Assembly (NCBI GenBank): GCA_964019135.1
Contig: OZ025256.1
Span: 41,078,035 to 41,142,034 of the forward strand
From: Arenicola marina
Taxonomy: Eukaryota > Annelida > Polychaeta > Arenicolidae
DNA: 64,000 nt
Reading direction: 5' to 3'
A program made the position numbers and the translations under genes. The notes beneath the pieces are model-generated. The model was given only the letters and a program-made list of their open reading frames with translations. It made no database searches and had not been told where the DNA came from. Shown here piece by piece: positions 1 to 11,500 of this stretch (its first letter is position 1; every line of letters begins with the position of its first letter).

Positions 1-784
1 AATTTTGGACAAAGAAAAACGTCTCAGATGGGCACATCGAGAGAAATTATAGATTTCTGCGCCGGGATTGAGAGAAAAAAATCATTTGGGCGGCACATAT
101 GTCTGCACCTAACAAGAGGTAGTGCCCCCCAGGAGATGAGGAATTCCCTCTGGTGGGACGTTTGACGCTCGCCGTGTTAACAGGCCTCACACAAGTCACA
201 CGGCTGGGGTCGGTATATAGACCACACTGATGTTATCCCCGCTGTGAGACTAGGTCGCAGAGCGCGTACGCTCTCGCTAAAAAGCAACTTTCAAGGCCAA
301 CGTACCACGCAAGCAGGCACCGCGGTGGCACGCAGATAGACGGAAAAATCATCAATTACGATATAAAGCCGGACAGATCGGTCATAGGTTATAGTAGCTT
401 TTGCTATGGACCTAGCATGTTTTACTGTACTGTAAAGTTCCTAATACGAGTACTTGCAGAATCAGACCGTTCCGTATCGCGCGATGGCCACATCTTGCGG
501 CAAGCGGGATCTCGCAGTGTTTTGCAAAATTTCATTTTCCTTCGTAGAAAGATTTTTAAGCAAAAAATCTCAGGCTTCTGGATCAACTTATCACTGGGAA
601 AATCATGGAAAGTCATTCCTGTGTCTTTTCTGGCATCGGATGAACAGCCTGGCACCGAACAAAACGCGTGACTTGTGCCCTTACTACCACAGGAAAGAAC
701 ACACTCGTCGCCATTACTATAGCGCACGTGGGTTTGTTTACTAAGTTTACCCGGCTCGCCTCGTTTTCGCACTGCATGCATAAT
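1..784. other. No gene recognised
   Basis: I see no supported gene here. Overlapping open frames on both strands around 420-930 have no recognisable domain, and the minus-strand one runs into the SINE at 790-979, so they are probably chance. The 13-base string GCTATGGACCTAG at 404-416 recurs twice elsewhere in the window (see findings). Confidence 0.5.
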
Positions 785-789
785 TTTTG

Positions 790-979
790 AGAGGGGCCTA
801 TGTCCCCGGGGATAACCCCCTACTCTTTGCGAAGAAGGACATGGGATTTTTATCCTTCTACCACACAGACATGGCCACAGCGGGGTGCGAACTATTGATC
901 CACGTGCCGTTAGGCTCTCAGGTGGCCAGATCACTCAATGTGAACGCTCTAACCCACTGAGCTATCGGGCCGGCCCCAC
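790..979 (-). mobile_element. tRNA-derived SINE, copy 1
   Basis: Read on the minus strand, this begins with a tRNA-like head containing an A-box-like stretch (TAGCTCAGTGGGTTAGAGCG) and a diverged B-box. It runs into the shared body that mentions GCGAAGAGTAGGGGGTTA on the element strand and stops before the common tail. At least nine other copies in the window align with it by eye. It is diverged (the B-box region reads CAATAGTTCGCACC) and 3' truncated, so it is an old copy. Confidence 0.85.
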
Positions 980-1442
980 CAGCAAGGCTAAATCAGAAGG
1001 GTTGCGCGCTCAAGTTGTCCGCTGTCGATATTTCTGCGCGCCGACTGGTCCGCTATGCCTAAGCCAGACCTCATATACTGGATCATCCGTTTAAATTCAG
1101 GTTTGACTTTAAACATATCGACCGCCAACAACAGCTGATGTGTGTGTGGGAGGGGGTGGGGGGCGGTGGGGCTACATGGTCAGGTACAGCGGCAGCGCTC
1201 CATCAGCCTCGCAGTCACACATTCACTCACTAGCTGGGCTGAATATGACGTCTCCAGCGTCCTGTGGATTAGCAGAGGTGCGCCATTCTGAATGAGGTAC
1301 CCAGGTAAAGAAGACAACAGGCCACCACCACACATCATTCACGCCGTCAGTTTTCACCGACCGCTTTCAACCGGGTGCGCTCATCTGACGCCCGAAACAC
1401 ACACTTCAGTCGCGGATCTACGTCGCAACCATCAGCGCCGCT
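980..1442. other. No gene recognised
   Basis: This stretch holds a G-rich tract (1146-1170) and otherwise unremarkable sequence. It could contain the promoter or 5' UTR of the open frame that starts at 1443, but I see no TATA box or other decisive signal. Confidence 0.4.
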
Positions 1443-1856
1443 ATGTTGGCGAGTGAAGCCAGCAACTTCCGGCCGCACGTCACGGACAGAGACAACAAGG
1501 CGAGCAAGGCGAGCGGCGCGGCGCCCGTAGTGGTTGCCAACTCTCGCCGCACCTGGAGCGCGGCGCTGCTGAACGTCGTGGGAAGTCTCGCGCGCTACGA
1601 GAGGTTGGACGACGAGGATGTGTACGAGATTCAGATGTATTCGGCGGAGAAGGAGGGGTGTCGAGGCAGCTTTAAGGTGATGTTTTTCTGCCTGGTAGGC
1701 CTCCTCGCTTCCTTCCTCTGTTTCATCGTCTTCTACTTGTATCTGTGGCACAATCTCCTCGCAGCAACAGATGACGCTAGGGTCGAACTGGAGTCCGGCG
1801 GGCTGACCTTCGATGCACATCCGGGTGTCGAAAACCCACAGCAAATGAATAATTAG
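1443..1856 (+). CDS. Possible small single-pass membrane protein (137 aa), unrecognised
   Basis: I do not recognise this protein. The 137-codon frame starts at an ATG with G at -3 and encodes a basic, Ser/Ala-rich N-terminal part (residues 1-50), an acidic stretch (LDDEDVYEIQMYSAE, about 59-73), then one strongly hydrophobic segment of about 25 residues (roughly 78-103, beginning FKVMFFCLVGLL). A short polar tail ends QQMNN. The hydrophobic stretch reads as a transmembrane helix or signal anchor. The GC-rich, codon-like composition over a region without repeats argues for a real exon, but the opposite strand is also open for 165 codons, which weakens the case. It could be a terminal exon of a longer gene rather than a complete one-exon gene. 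Confidence 0.4.
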   Translation: MLASEASNFRPHVTDRDNKASKASGAAPVVVANSRRTWSAALLNVVGSLARYERLDDEDVYEIQMYSAEKEGCRGSFKVMFFCLVGLLASFLCFIVFYLYLWHNLLAATDDARVELESGGLTFDAHPGVENPQQMNN

Positions 1857-2390
1857 TCACTGAGGTCCATCTTCCGTGTTATAGCCCATGGAAACTGCGA
1901 ATGGTGCTTAATGTTTGACTCTTGAGCTGCTCCATAATCATGCCAACAACAGCTTCGCGATAAATGGGATTAATGATTGGTCAGAAACTACTCGCCCTCC
2001 TGTATCGGAGTACGTTTCATGACCATGGGTGCATTTCTTTGGTAGCCCCGCTACATCCTCAAGGTAAGCCGAATACACACACTGCTTCTGACACCCGCAC
2101 GGGACATTCGGGAGAAGATGGCGCCTGATTGTAAAGTGACTAGGTTGGTTCCAGGGCCCCTTAATGCAGCGGACATGCCACATTTCATTGGAATACCGCT
2201 CTATCGGTACGCCGGGAAGCTCTATCGGTACGCCGGGAAGCTCAATCGGTACGCCGGTAAGAGCATTGTCATAAGTTGGGTATGACGAGCGGTATATCTG
2301 TCCTGGCCCAAAGAAATGTAGTCTGAGAGGTGGTGTTCGGGTTCATATAGTGGTGGCATTAGCGTTAGATTGTCAGCCCTCTGACCGCAT
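1857..2390. repeat. Intergenic, with a short 21-bp triplication
   Basis: Mostly featureless. At about 2198-2262 a 21-bp unit (core CTATCGGTACGCCGGGAAGCT) occurs three times. A different array using the related string CTATCGG begins about 130 bp later. Confidence 0.6.
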
Positions 2391-2598
2391 GTATCGGGAG
2401 ATCTATCGGCAGACCTATCGGCAGACCTATCGGCATATCGGCAGACCTATCGGCAGACCTATCGGGGAACCTGTCGGCAGACCTATCGGCAGAACCATCG
2501 GCAGACATATCGGGGAACCTATCGGCAGACCTATCGGCAGAACCATCGGCAGACATATCGGCAGACCTATCGGGAGACCTATCGGGAGACCGATCGTG
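2391..2598. repeat. 12-bp tandem repeat (CCTATCGGCAGA)
   Basis: About seventeen copies of a 12-bp unit, core CCTATCGGCAGA, with variants GGGGAA and GGGAGA. Because 12 is a multiple of three, the array is open in several frames on both strands (Pro-Ile-Gly-Arg type repeats). These frames are a by-product of unit length and I do not call them coding. Confidence 0.9.
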
Positions 2599-2885
2599 AC
2601 GCGCCGATCGTGGTACTGGATCATAACGGTGCGCTGCGACCCACGGACGAACTGGGAGAAATTCTTTGTTACGAGGTTACCTTTGTACATAATTCATATT
2701 ACCACAGTAATATATGGGGAGAATTATAGTTTGGCATTTTTAGGATACAGGCACGATCCACCTAGGACGGATACAGGGGATGGCGGCCGGACTGCTATGG
2801 ATATGATGTCGGGAAAATAAACTTGTTTTGTAATTATCTTTTTTGGCATCATTGAGACATGTCATACGTGTCATACGGTGGCGGG

Positions 2886-3188
2886 AGGTTCTAGGAGGTG
2901 ACATGACGCACTATAAGGCAACATGACGCACTATAAGATGACATGACGCACCATAAGGTGATATAACGCAATATAAGGTGACATGACGCACTATAAGGTG
3001 TAATGACGCACTATAAGGCAACATGACGCACTATAAGGTGACATGGCGCACTATAAGATGACATGACGCACTATAAGGCAACATGACGCGCTATAAGATG
3101 ACATGACGCACCATAAGGTGATATAACGCAATATAAGGTGACATGACGCACTATAAGGTGACATGACGCACTATAAAGCAACATGACG
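2886..3188. repeat. 20-bp tandem repeat (GACATGACGCACTATAAGGT)
   Basis: About fifteen copies of a 20-bp unit GACATGACGCACTATAAGGT. A block of several units is itself duplicated: the variant order with ATATAACGCAATATAAGGT appears at about 2961 and again at about 3121, showing segmental amplification within the array. Confidence 0.9.
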
Positions 3189-3339
3189 TGTTCGAAGGTG
3201 TGTGGTCATCACACACTGAACGAAACCCTTCCCCGCCAAATGTGTTGTAATAGCACCTTTAAGAACATTTCCGTGGCGCTGACAAGGATTTGCAAAGTGG
3301 ACTCTGGGACTGTATTGATGAACAACACGTCGCTTTCGC

Positions 3340-3520
3340 ACGAAAAGGGCATTATCCTCGTGGCCACACCAGCTCGTTGCGGTGATGCTCATAATCCAGA
3401 CATCACATTCAATATAATTGTAAGCACTGTATTAATATAGAAAATCCACCTCTTGGGTGATTTACTTAATCGCTCGACAATTGTTCCACTTAGGGCTAAG
3501 TAGATGTGCATAGCTTTGGT
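3340..3520 (+). mobile_element. Degenerate MITE, family A (GGCCGTATTCATAAT type)
   Basis: Internal blocks match the better copies near 26.5-27.2 kb and 63.5 kb: ACACCAGCTCGTTGCGGTGATG, TTCAATATAATTGTA, CCACCTCTTGGGTGA and TAATCGCTCGACAA in the same order. The terminal inverted repeats are lost, so this is a relic. Confidence 0.7.
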
Positions 3521-5599
3521 ATGGTTTGTAAATACGGGTCTCAGGGGCTGTACCTATAAACGGGGGGTTGGGGGTGGGGGGGGGTCGTGTTTCCAGATCC
3601 CGAAGAATAAATTTCTTTATTTCCACGTCACGATAACTTAAAAGCAGAACTCTCCGCATGCAATGGAAGGGCGGATACCATATATAGTAACATGAATAGT
3701 AACATGAATCACTTGCTACATATTGGTTAATGTCAACATCGTAATGAACAATGAAATTTAATTGAAGATCATATTGTGTTCGTAGATGGGGAACGTTCAT
3801 TTCCCCATAGACTTTGTACCGAGTCTGTACCCCCATCTTGTTGCGTTAATACATTTCATAAACTACGTTGGCTTATGAGTTAAAGATAATTCATGGACGT
3901 GTCCATGGGGGGGTGGGGGGCACAGGGGGTACGTGTTCCCCCGTTCAGACTCTAAAGTATATCTGTGCCCCCCCCCCCTCCCTTTTCAAATTATGTGCCC
4001 CCCCCCCCCTCCACCTCCCTCGTTAAACCAAACAAAATAATGGAGCCCTTGGTCGCAAGATATCAGTATGCCTCCCCCCCCCCCGGTCGTCAAATATGTT
4101 TTTATTGTGACCCCCCTTTTAAGGATTCCTGCACACGCCACTGTAATTAATTACGCTATAGTGGACATGCCAATGAGAAGAAATAGCTACAGCGTGACTG
4201 GAAAAGAGAATGTTCTTATGTATACCGGCTGACGTCATGACGACTGTATCTGTCGTGTATTGTGCTACTAGGCCTACGTATGAACATACCCATTTTGATA
4301 CAACACGCTGAATGCCACAAATCGATTGTCGCCCGCAAATACCATGAGTAATCATGGATCGTGAACACGACCCCAAGTGATTCAGTGAGCTATTCTTGAA
4401 CAACAGGAGCTCTGCCAACATCGATACGGCGTTAAAGTGTCAATATTGGTTTGATGAGTATTGACACCGAGCCGAATGAGTGTATATATTCAAGCACTAC
4501 ATGTAGCGCCACCTAGCGAATGGGAGCTTGCACTCTGCCAGCAGAGGGAGCTCGTTCCTCACATGATCTCTGCCCCACGCCACCGCCCACCTCACGGTTG
4601 ACCTTTCGCTGGGAACCAGCCTGCTTGTCCGAAACAGACCGCCTAGTGTTCTGCGAGCAGCTCTAGGCCGGTTCCCAGCCTAGGTTGACCTCAACGGTGC
4701 TGGGGTCACGAATGGTTTAGAGGGCTGCTTTTATCGAATGTTGTATTTTCTATGCAGAATTTGAAAGATATGAACATCCTGTTTTTTTACAAATAACACG
4801 GTACGTGTAAGAGTTCAAAACGCTGCACGCCTTTGACCTCAATCGAAATCGAAAAAATAGTTCGAAAGTAGCCTAACATGGCTTCTAATAAATCAATGAA
4901 TAAATCAAAACTCTAATAAATTCGTCCCGTACGGTACCACCAGTACAGTGAATGCTAAACAATGGTGTACTTGATACCTAACTGCGAATCTATCGATTAC
5001 ATTCATTTCAATTTTCGCGTAGGAAGGATAATTATGTTGGTTAAATTTGACGTGGGGCAGAGGGGGTAACGCCCTCTGCCGGGAGATCGGGGAGCTTGCA
5101 CCAGTAGATGTGGCAGTACGCACACGCTCCTGCCATTAACAACACAAGTACAGGCGGAGGATGAAGCGGCAGCTACGTGACTCTGTCTCTCCGACCCGGG
5201 TCTCTGGCCGGTCATGGCGAGCCCCCTAGCCATAGCGGACAGGTAGTTATAAAATCAATAGTTAAAAGAAATTATTGATAATTGAGACATGGCATTTCAG
5301 ATCGTAATTATAACTTGCATACAATTCGTAGCCTAACAATATCTGAATGATTAAACAGTTTTTTTGTGTACGGCATTATTATGAAAAAATCTGTTTAATT
5401 TTATATATTTATATCTTTTTTTTTCTTTCTTTGTTTGGGGGGGGGGGGATTATTCTTTAAGTTCTCTTTGCTCTTTTTCTTTTTCTTGCACGACCATATA
5501 ACCACCGCTCCTGCTCAGTTTGCACATGAAAATGTAATGTACATGTTTTTTAGATGCAATAAACCTATATTATTTCGCAAAATAGAATTTACAGAAACT
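3521..5599. other. Intergenic, homopolymer-rich, no gene recognised
   Basis: Contains several poly-C or poly-G runs (3563-3585, 3908-3920, 3968-4010, 4074-4085, 5437-5450) and AT-rich sequence. The string CGCCACCTAGCGAA at 4507-4520 is a CTCF-like core on the minus strand, and CCAGCAGAGGGAG at 4537-4549 is a second CTCF-like core. No open frame here has a recognisable domain. Confidence 0.5.
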
Positions 5600-5860
5600 T
5601 TGGTATCTCATGCGAAAAAGAGATACGAATGTAAACTGTATCACTGGAGTTAGTTTTCAGTTGAAAGCTAGTTAGTATTCAGTTGAAAGCTAGTTAGTAT
5701 TCAGTTGAAGCTAGTTAATATTCAGTTCTTGCCCAGCTAAAGTATTAACAACTAACTCATTTGCATGATCAATTCTAGTTGAAAAATAATTGTTCAGTCA
5801 GCTTTCTGCTGAGGACTTCCTATAATGCAACTGAAAGCTAACTTTTAATTTTCGTAAGGG
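5600..5860 (+). mobile_element. MITE, family B, copy 1
   Basis: Shares its whole length, in inverted orientation, with 35560-35779. Diagnostic blocks are GTATCACTGGAGTTAGTTTTC near 5637, GCTGAGGACTTCCTATAATG near 5810 and TTTTCGTAAGGG at 5849-5860. The ends contain subterminal inverted repeats (GTTGAAAGCTAGTTAG against CAACTGAAAGCTAACTT). An internal block GTTGAAAGCTAGTTAGTATTCA is triplicated in this copy. No coding capacity. Confidence 0.85.
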
Positions 5861-7190
5861 ATTCCATACAAAATGGCGAATGGTGCCACTGAATTCCATC
5901 CAGAGATATTCAGTACTAAAGCTCTTCAGTAGCAGGTAAAACCAACACTACATGAATACGTGTTGGTACGGCAACAAGTGTTTAGAGTTGATACCCCCAG
6001 CCATGTCCTTGCAGATAGCGCTTACTAACTACAGACATCGTGCATTGATTCAAATTGTCCTCTGTTCGCTTGTTTAACGTTTGACGCAATGCCATATAAT
6101 ATCTGTCGTAATGTATAAGAAAACAAAATCCCAGTTCATATGAATTTAGTGATACACGTGATGCAACTTTTTCTCTTAGAAAATTCATTCCTGGTTAGTT
6201 AATAGCGGAAGTTTATAATAACCATCGATCCGACAAAAAAAACACATGATAATTATCAAATTTCATGCCGTACCCAGCACCCCATGGTTCATGCCAAATA
6301 TCCCACTTTGCAAGCCTTTCGTTCGCTTGGGTTATTTTCACACTGAGCCACACCCACATTCCGCTACATAGCTAAAGCTCCCAAACGAACCCCGAAAAAA
6401 ACCACCGTACGTGCTTGTTTACACCACGATAAAATTTCTTTCCTCTCATAGATAATGACAAACTAATTTATAAAGAAACACGTTTTTCATTTAATGTTTA
6501 TTACCATTTATTACTCTCAACTTGAAGATATCAATAAAATTACAGATAAAAGTTCCCATTAAAATGCTTCAATGTCGTATTTGTAAACCTCCAATGTGGT
6601 GTGTCATGTGTGTAATGCTATTAAATGTTATTAAATATATACATTGCTACGGAACTAGATTACAAGCAGATTCCACACTCCTGGCTCCAACGGCGACCTT
6701 GAAAATCCTTGATTTTATTATCATATATTCTACTACATTCTATCTTTATTTTATGGTATATTTGGTGCAATGAGTGATGTATGCATTGATACGGACGTTC
6801 TGTAGTATATAACACCTATATCAATGCATATATATATATTACTTAGTTTTGTCTAGTAACCAGCAAAATGAAATGGCACAGGTCCGCCTTGGAAATTCAG
6901 TCCTCGCTGGTAATTACTGTTTGTAAACCTACACAACATGAAGCCACAATCTTACAAGCAATTAGCATACAGTATAACCTGTACAAACGGAATGTTCTCG
7001 GGACATCGCGATATATGTATATATATATATATTCGATTTAAAAAGATCTTCGATTGATCAACAACATGATAAAACAAATCGGGACCTGGAAAAAAATGGC
7101 CCGATTTGGAGAACATTTTGGTTTACTTAGGGTTTGATTTATGGAGATTCTACCGTTAGTATATCTATATATGTCTGGCTAGCCCATAAT
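5861..7190. other. AT-rich intergenic sequence, no gene recognised
   Basis: AT-rich, with short TA microsatellite runs (6825-6840, 7013-7033). No supported open frame. Confidence 0.6.
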
Positions 7191-7194
7191 TGTG

Positions 7195-8060
7195 CCAAGG
7201 ACCCCACAACACATGTGGATCACAACCAAACATCCGGCCACTCCGGCAAATAGCTGCCACTCCCGCTATAGCTGGTGTATCCAGCCACTTCTGCCATTCC
7301 CGCTATAGCTGGCATATCCAGCCACTCCAGCCACTATAGCTGCCACTCCCGCTATAGCTGGCATATCCAGCCACTCCAGCCACTATAGCTGCCACTCCCG
7401 CTATAGCTGGCATATCCAGCCACTCCAGCCACTATAGCTCCCACTCCCGCTATAGCTGGCATATCCAGCCACTCCAGCCACTATAGCTGCCACTCCCGCT
7501 ATAGCTGGCATATCCAGCCAATCCAGCCACCATAGCTGACCCTCCCGCTATAGCTGGCATATCCAGCCAATCCAGCCACTACAGCTGCCACTCCCGCTAT
7601 AGCTGGCGTATCCAGCCAATCCAGTCACTATAGCTACCAATCCCGCTATAGCTGGCGTATCCAGCCAATCCAGCTACTATAGCTACCACTCCCGCTATAG
7701 CTGGCGTATCCAGCCAATCCAGCCTCTATAGCTACCACTCCCGCTATAGCTGGCGTATCCAGCCAATCCAGCCACTATAGCTACCACTCCCGCTATAGCT
7801 GGCGTATCCAGCCAATCCAGCCACTATAGCTACCACTCCCGCTATAGCTGGCGTATCCAGCCAATCCAGCCACTACAGCTGCCACTCCCGCTATAGCTGG
7901 CGTATCCAGCCAATCCAGCCACTATAGCTACCACTCCCGCTATAGCTGGCGTATCCAGCCAATCCAGCCACTACAGCTGCCACTCCCGCTATAGCTGGCG
8001 TATCCAGCCAATCCAGCCACTATAGCTACCACTCCCGCTATAGCTGGCGTATCCAGCCAC
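7195..8060. repeat. 49-bp minisatellite, about 16 copies
   Basis: Tandem unit of about 49 bp containing CACTCCCGCTATAGCTGGCG, TATCCAGCCAATCCAGCCAC and TATAGCTAC. Two subfamilies are visible: GGCATATCC units on the left (to about 7570) and GGCGTATCC units on the right, with an alternation of TATAGCTAC and TACAGCTGC variants at the right end. Each unit has the near-palindrome GCTATAGC. It lies about 0.5 kb past the stop codon of the ENDOU-like gene. Confidence 0.95.
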
Positions 8061-8577
8061 CTTCACATTGCTATGGCTAAAGGTAGACATGTTACTACTG
8101 GAAGCGTCTGTTGGCCTTGCCACTTGGCTGGTTAGTTCAGGGAGGAAGCTTTAGTCTCTGAGGCCTTATCACAACAGTGGGAATTAAGAATCAACGTTGA
8201 CACTTCAGAGTCCTATCTCTGGGATTTGCGAGTTTGATTTTTCTGTTATTATCCCTGGAAGTATCATAACATGATGTCATGTGCCTATCCGTTATCCATT
8301 GGGGCCGCGGCGTACGTTCCCTGAGACAGATATCTCCTGCGTGGGTCTTTGCTGCGCTCCGTTTTCTGTTACGTGGGTGGCCATACGACCGCCCGGACGC
8401 TAGACGGACAGATCAGGCCCCGCGACACATTTGGAGTAGCCACATGCCGCAGTCAACGTCCCTCCCTGCTATACCATGACGATAACTGGTGACGCATAGC
8501 TGGGGAAGATGACCCCCCCCCCCCCCTCACACCCACTTCCCAGCAGCCTGGGGTGGTAGCGGGAGGGTGGGGGCGTC
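8061..8577. other. 3' flank of the ENDOU-like gene
   Basis: Probable 3' UTR and downstream flank of the minus-strand gene ending at 8578. A poly-C tract lies at 8512-8526. The small plus-strand open frame near 8279-8479 has no recognisable feature. I see no convincing polyadenylation signal on the minus strand close to the stop. Confidence 0.4.
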
Positions 8578-11500
8578 CTAGGCGATGTGGACGTCCCCGA
8601 CGACGGTGGGGTGGCCCCCAGCCCCACCGTCACCCCCACCCCCACCCGCCGCCGACACCTGCAGGGTGAGGGTGCGGCCGTAGATGGTGAGGGGGCAGGG
8701 CGCGTTGGGCCGCGCCAGGAAGCAGAGGGTGTAGAGGGAGAGATCCAGGTCGGGACTGGTTCCCAGCAGCAGCGTGGTCCGCCTCGCCGGACGCCCGCTC
8801 CAGGCAAACTGGACGCTGAGGTGAGCCTGACGCGGGGGAGAGAGAGAGAAAGCGATCATTAGATCGGTGGCAGCCATCCGTATGTCCGTGGAACACCTAT
8901 CGCTAGTCTCACAAGCGGTGATCGGTCCTATTTATATATAAACTTTCTTATTTAACGAGGTTACCGATAACGAATACACATATCCACCTCAACATGTAAC
9001 AAACTGGCGGTGGTGGAGGTGAGGTTAATTCATTAACAAGTACAGTTCATCATACATACTGACAGTACAAAATCAATACAGTGACAAAGCTTTAATGGCA
9101 TACAACCTTGAAAATCAAATCGACAGCACCGCCCTTAGATGAACCGGCCTGTTCCAGAAATAAAGTTTAAACTGCTTTAAATAATTTAGTATTATCTTCA
9201 AGATTAATGTTGGAGGAACCGACTAAGAGGAGATTGCAGAGACTAGCGAGTTGATTCTTAGACGCAGCCGTAAGATCCAAGGTAAAACCATATTCAACAA
9301 CATGATATGCATATGGATTGGCAAGTCGCCCATATCCTGTCCGAGCCTTGAGGCGAGGATAGGATCTAGTATATGAGATGTTCATCGCACAAGAAGCCAT
9401 GACATATGCATTTTCTCGCACAAACCTTAGTCAAATTGTAATCAATTTGTTTTGCTTCAAAAGCTCATTCGCAGTGCGGGATGGGTTTATAGCGGGTATT
9501 GGTACCCTGAAATGGCTTGCTGCTGATACCATAGGATAATAAATCCAATGAGAGGTGCCAGTACCACTAAACACCAGCTGTAACTACATGAAGTTATAGA
9601 CAACATGCATGGCACCACGCCGGCCGGCACCACGCCGGCACCACGCCGGCACCACGCCGGCCGGCACCACGCCGGCACCACGCCGGCACCACGCCGGCAC
9701 CACGCCGGCACCACGCCGGCACCACGCCGATATAGATACACCACAAAGGAGCGACGAGGAGGAACCATAGCTCACGTATGCCTCACGCCTATCCATCACT
9801 ACAATTATAATCCATTTCGTGGGCCCATTGTTTCAACAGACCTCACGTATTCTTCACGCCTTTCCATGAAGACAATTATAATCTATTTCGTGGCCTCTTA
9901 ACATGGGTTCAATGGTTGGTTATGCAGGACGCTTTATAACCACTTTAGTTATATCGCGTCAATGGGAGAGCGGAGCCATGTCCCCGGGGGTAACCCCTTA
10001 CTTTTTGCAAATAAGGACAAGGGATCTTGATCCTGCGACCACACCGACATTGCCACAACGGGGCTCGAACCACCGATCCACGTGCCGTTAGGCTCCCTCT
10101 TAACATGGGAGATGGACCGGTGACCGGCACAAGGAGGACACTAATGTCCGCACACTCACCGGCGGTGCCAGCTCCATGTATCCCCAGTAATCCAGACGGC
10201 CGCTTCGCTCCTCCAGGTACATCTGGATCCAGTTGTGGAACCCGGCTGTCGAGGCGCCGTCCACCTCCCCGACGAAGACTCGCTCGAAGCCGCTCGAGTC
10301 CGGTTCCGGAACCCTGCCGCTGACCGCCGTCCGGACATACGGCGTGAACCAGGCTGCCTGCAGGATCTCCCGTAAGGTGGCGCTGGCGACCAGCAGACCT
10401 GGAGAGTGGGAAATTGAAGGCGGATAATGCCAGTTGTTAGTATTAATATTAGAAATTTTTCGGGATTGGAAAAAAATATATAGCCCAAGAGTGGTATAGG
10501 GATTATACGTCACGAAATGGGAAATGTCTGGCGAGACAAATAATTATACCACGTGAAAAAATTAGACATTCAACGCCAGAAAAAGGTACATTCAACCTAT
10601 ATATAACATATATATGTACATATAACATTTTGTTTCGCGCAAAATATACCTTTTACTTCAGGAAGTAAGTGACTCTAAATGAGACAAGCCCACATTTAGC
10701 GCAAATCAAATGCGCTTTACGTCAGAAGACGAAGAAATTTACCGTAAAGAACAAAGTAATTCCATAAGAGACAACAAAGACTTGCTGGGAACTTTCAAGC
10801 GCCTTAGCCCTATAAACCATGAAACCGCCACAGTAACATCTCATAATTTATATTTACCAACGTGCTCCAGCAAAATTACTCATTGTTTTAAAATTCCAGG
10901 CTCCATGCAGTTAGAATTTATTTTTTATAATGTACCTTTGTTCCTGAGAAAATCTTCCACCATAAGCATTTTTTCGGAAGCGGTAATGACGTCGAGAAAG
11001 TTTTCAACCTCCTCCGATTCCTCGGCAGTTTCCACTTCCGGTTGGCCTACCACGGGGTCGTAGTTGTCAAGGAGACGTACGAAGCGGCGATGAACTCTGG
11101 ACAGTCTCCGGATGTCAGAGCGAACATTCTGAAACAGACTGCACACCCGACACGTCAGCATCCTCTTTTGTGAGGGGCCGCCCCAATAGCTCAGTGGGTT
11201 AGAGCGCTCGCCTGGAGTGCTCTGGCCACCTGAGAGCCTAACGGCACGTGGATCGGTGCTTCGAGCCCCCGCTGTGGCCATGTCTGTGTGGTCGCAGGAT
11301 AAATATCCCATGTCCTTCTTCGCAAAGAGTAGGGGGTTCCCCCCCCCAGGTTTCATACGGGCGAGGTTCCATGAAATTCAAGCCTTTTTAAGGCAATCAC
11401 TAGACAAATTCAAGGACTTTTCTAGGACAATTTTTACCTTCTCTGGTCTATTTTAAGCATACAAATTACATACAAAACTTGGGACTAAATTTTATGCATA

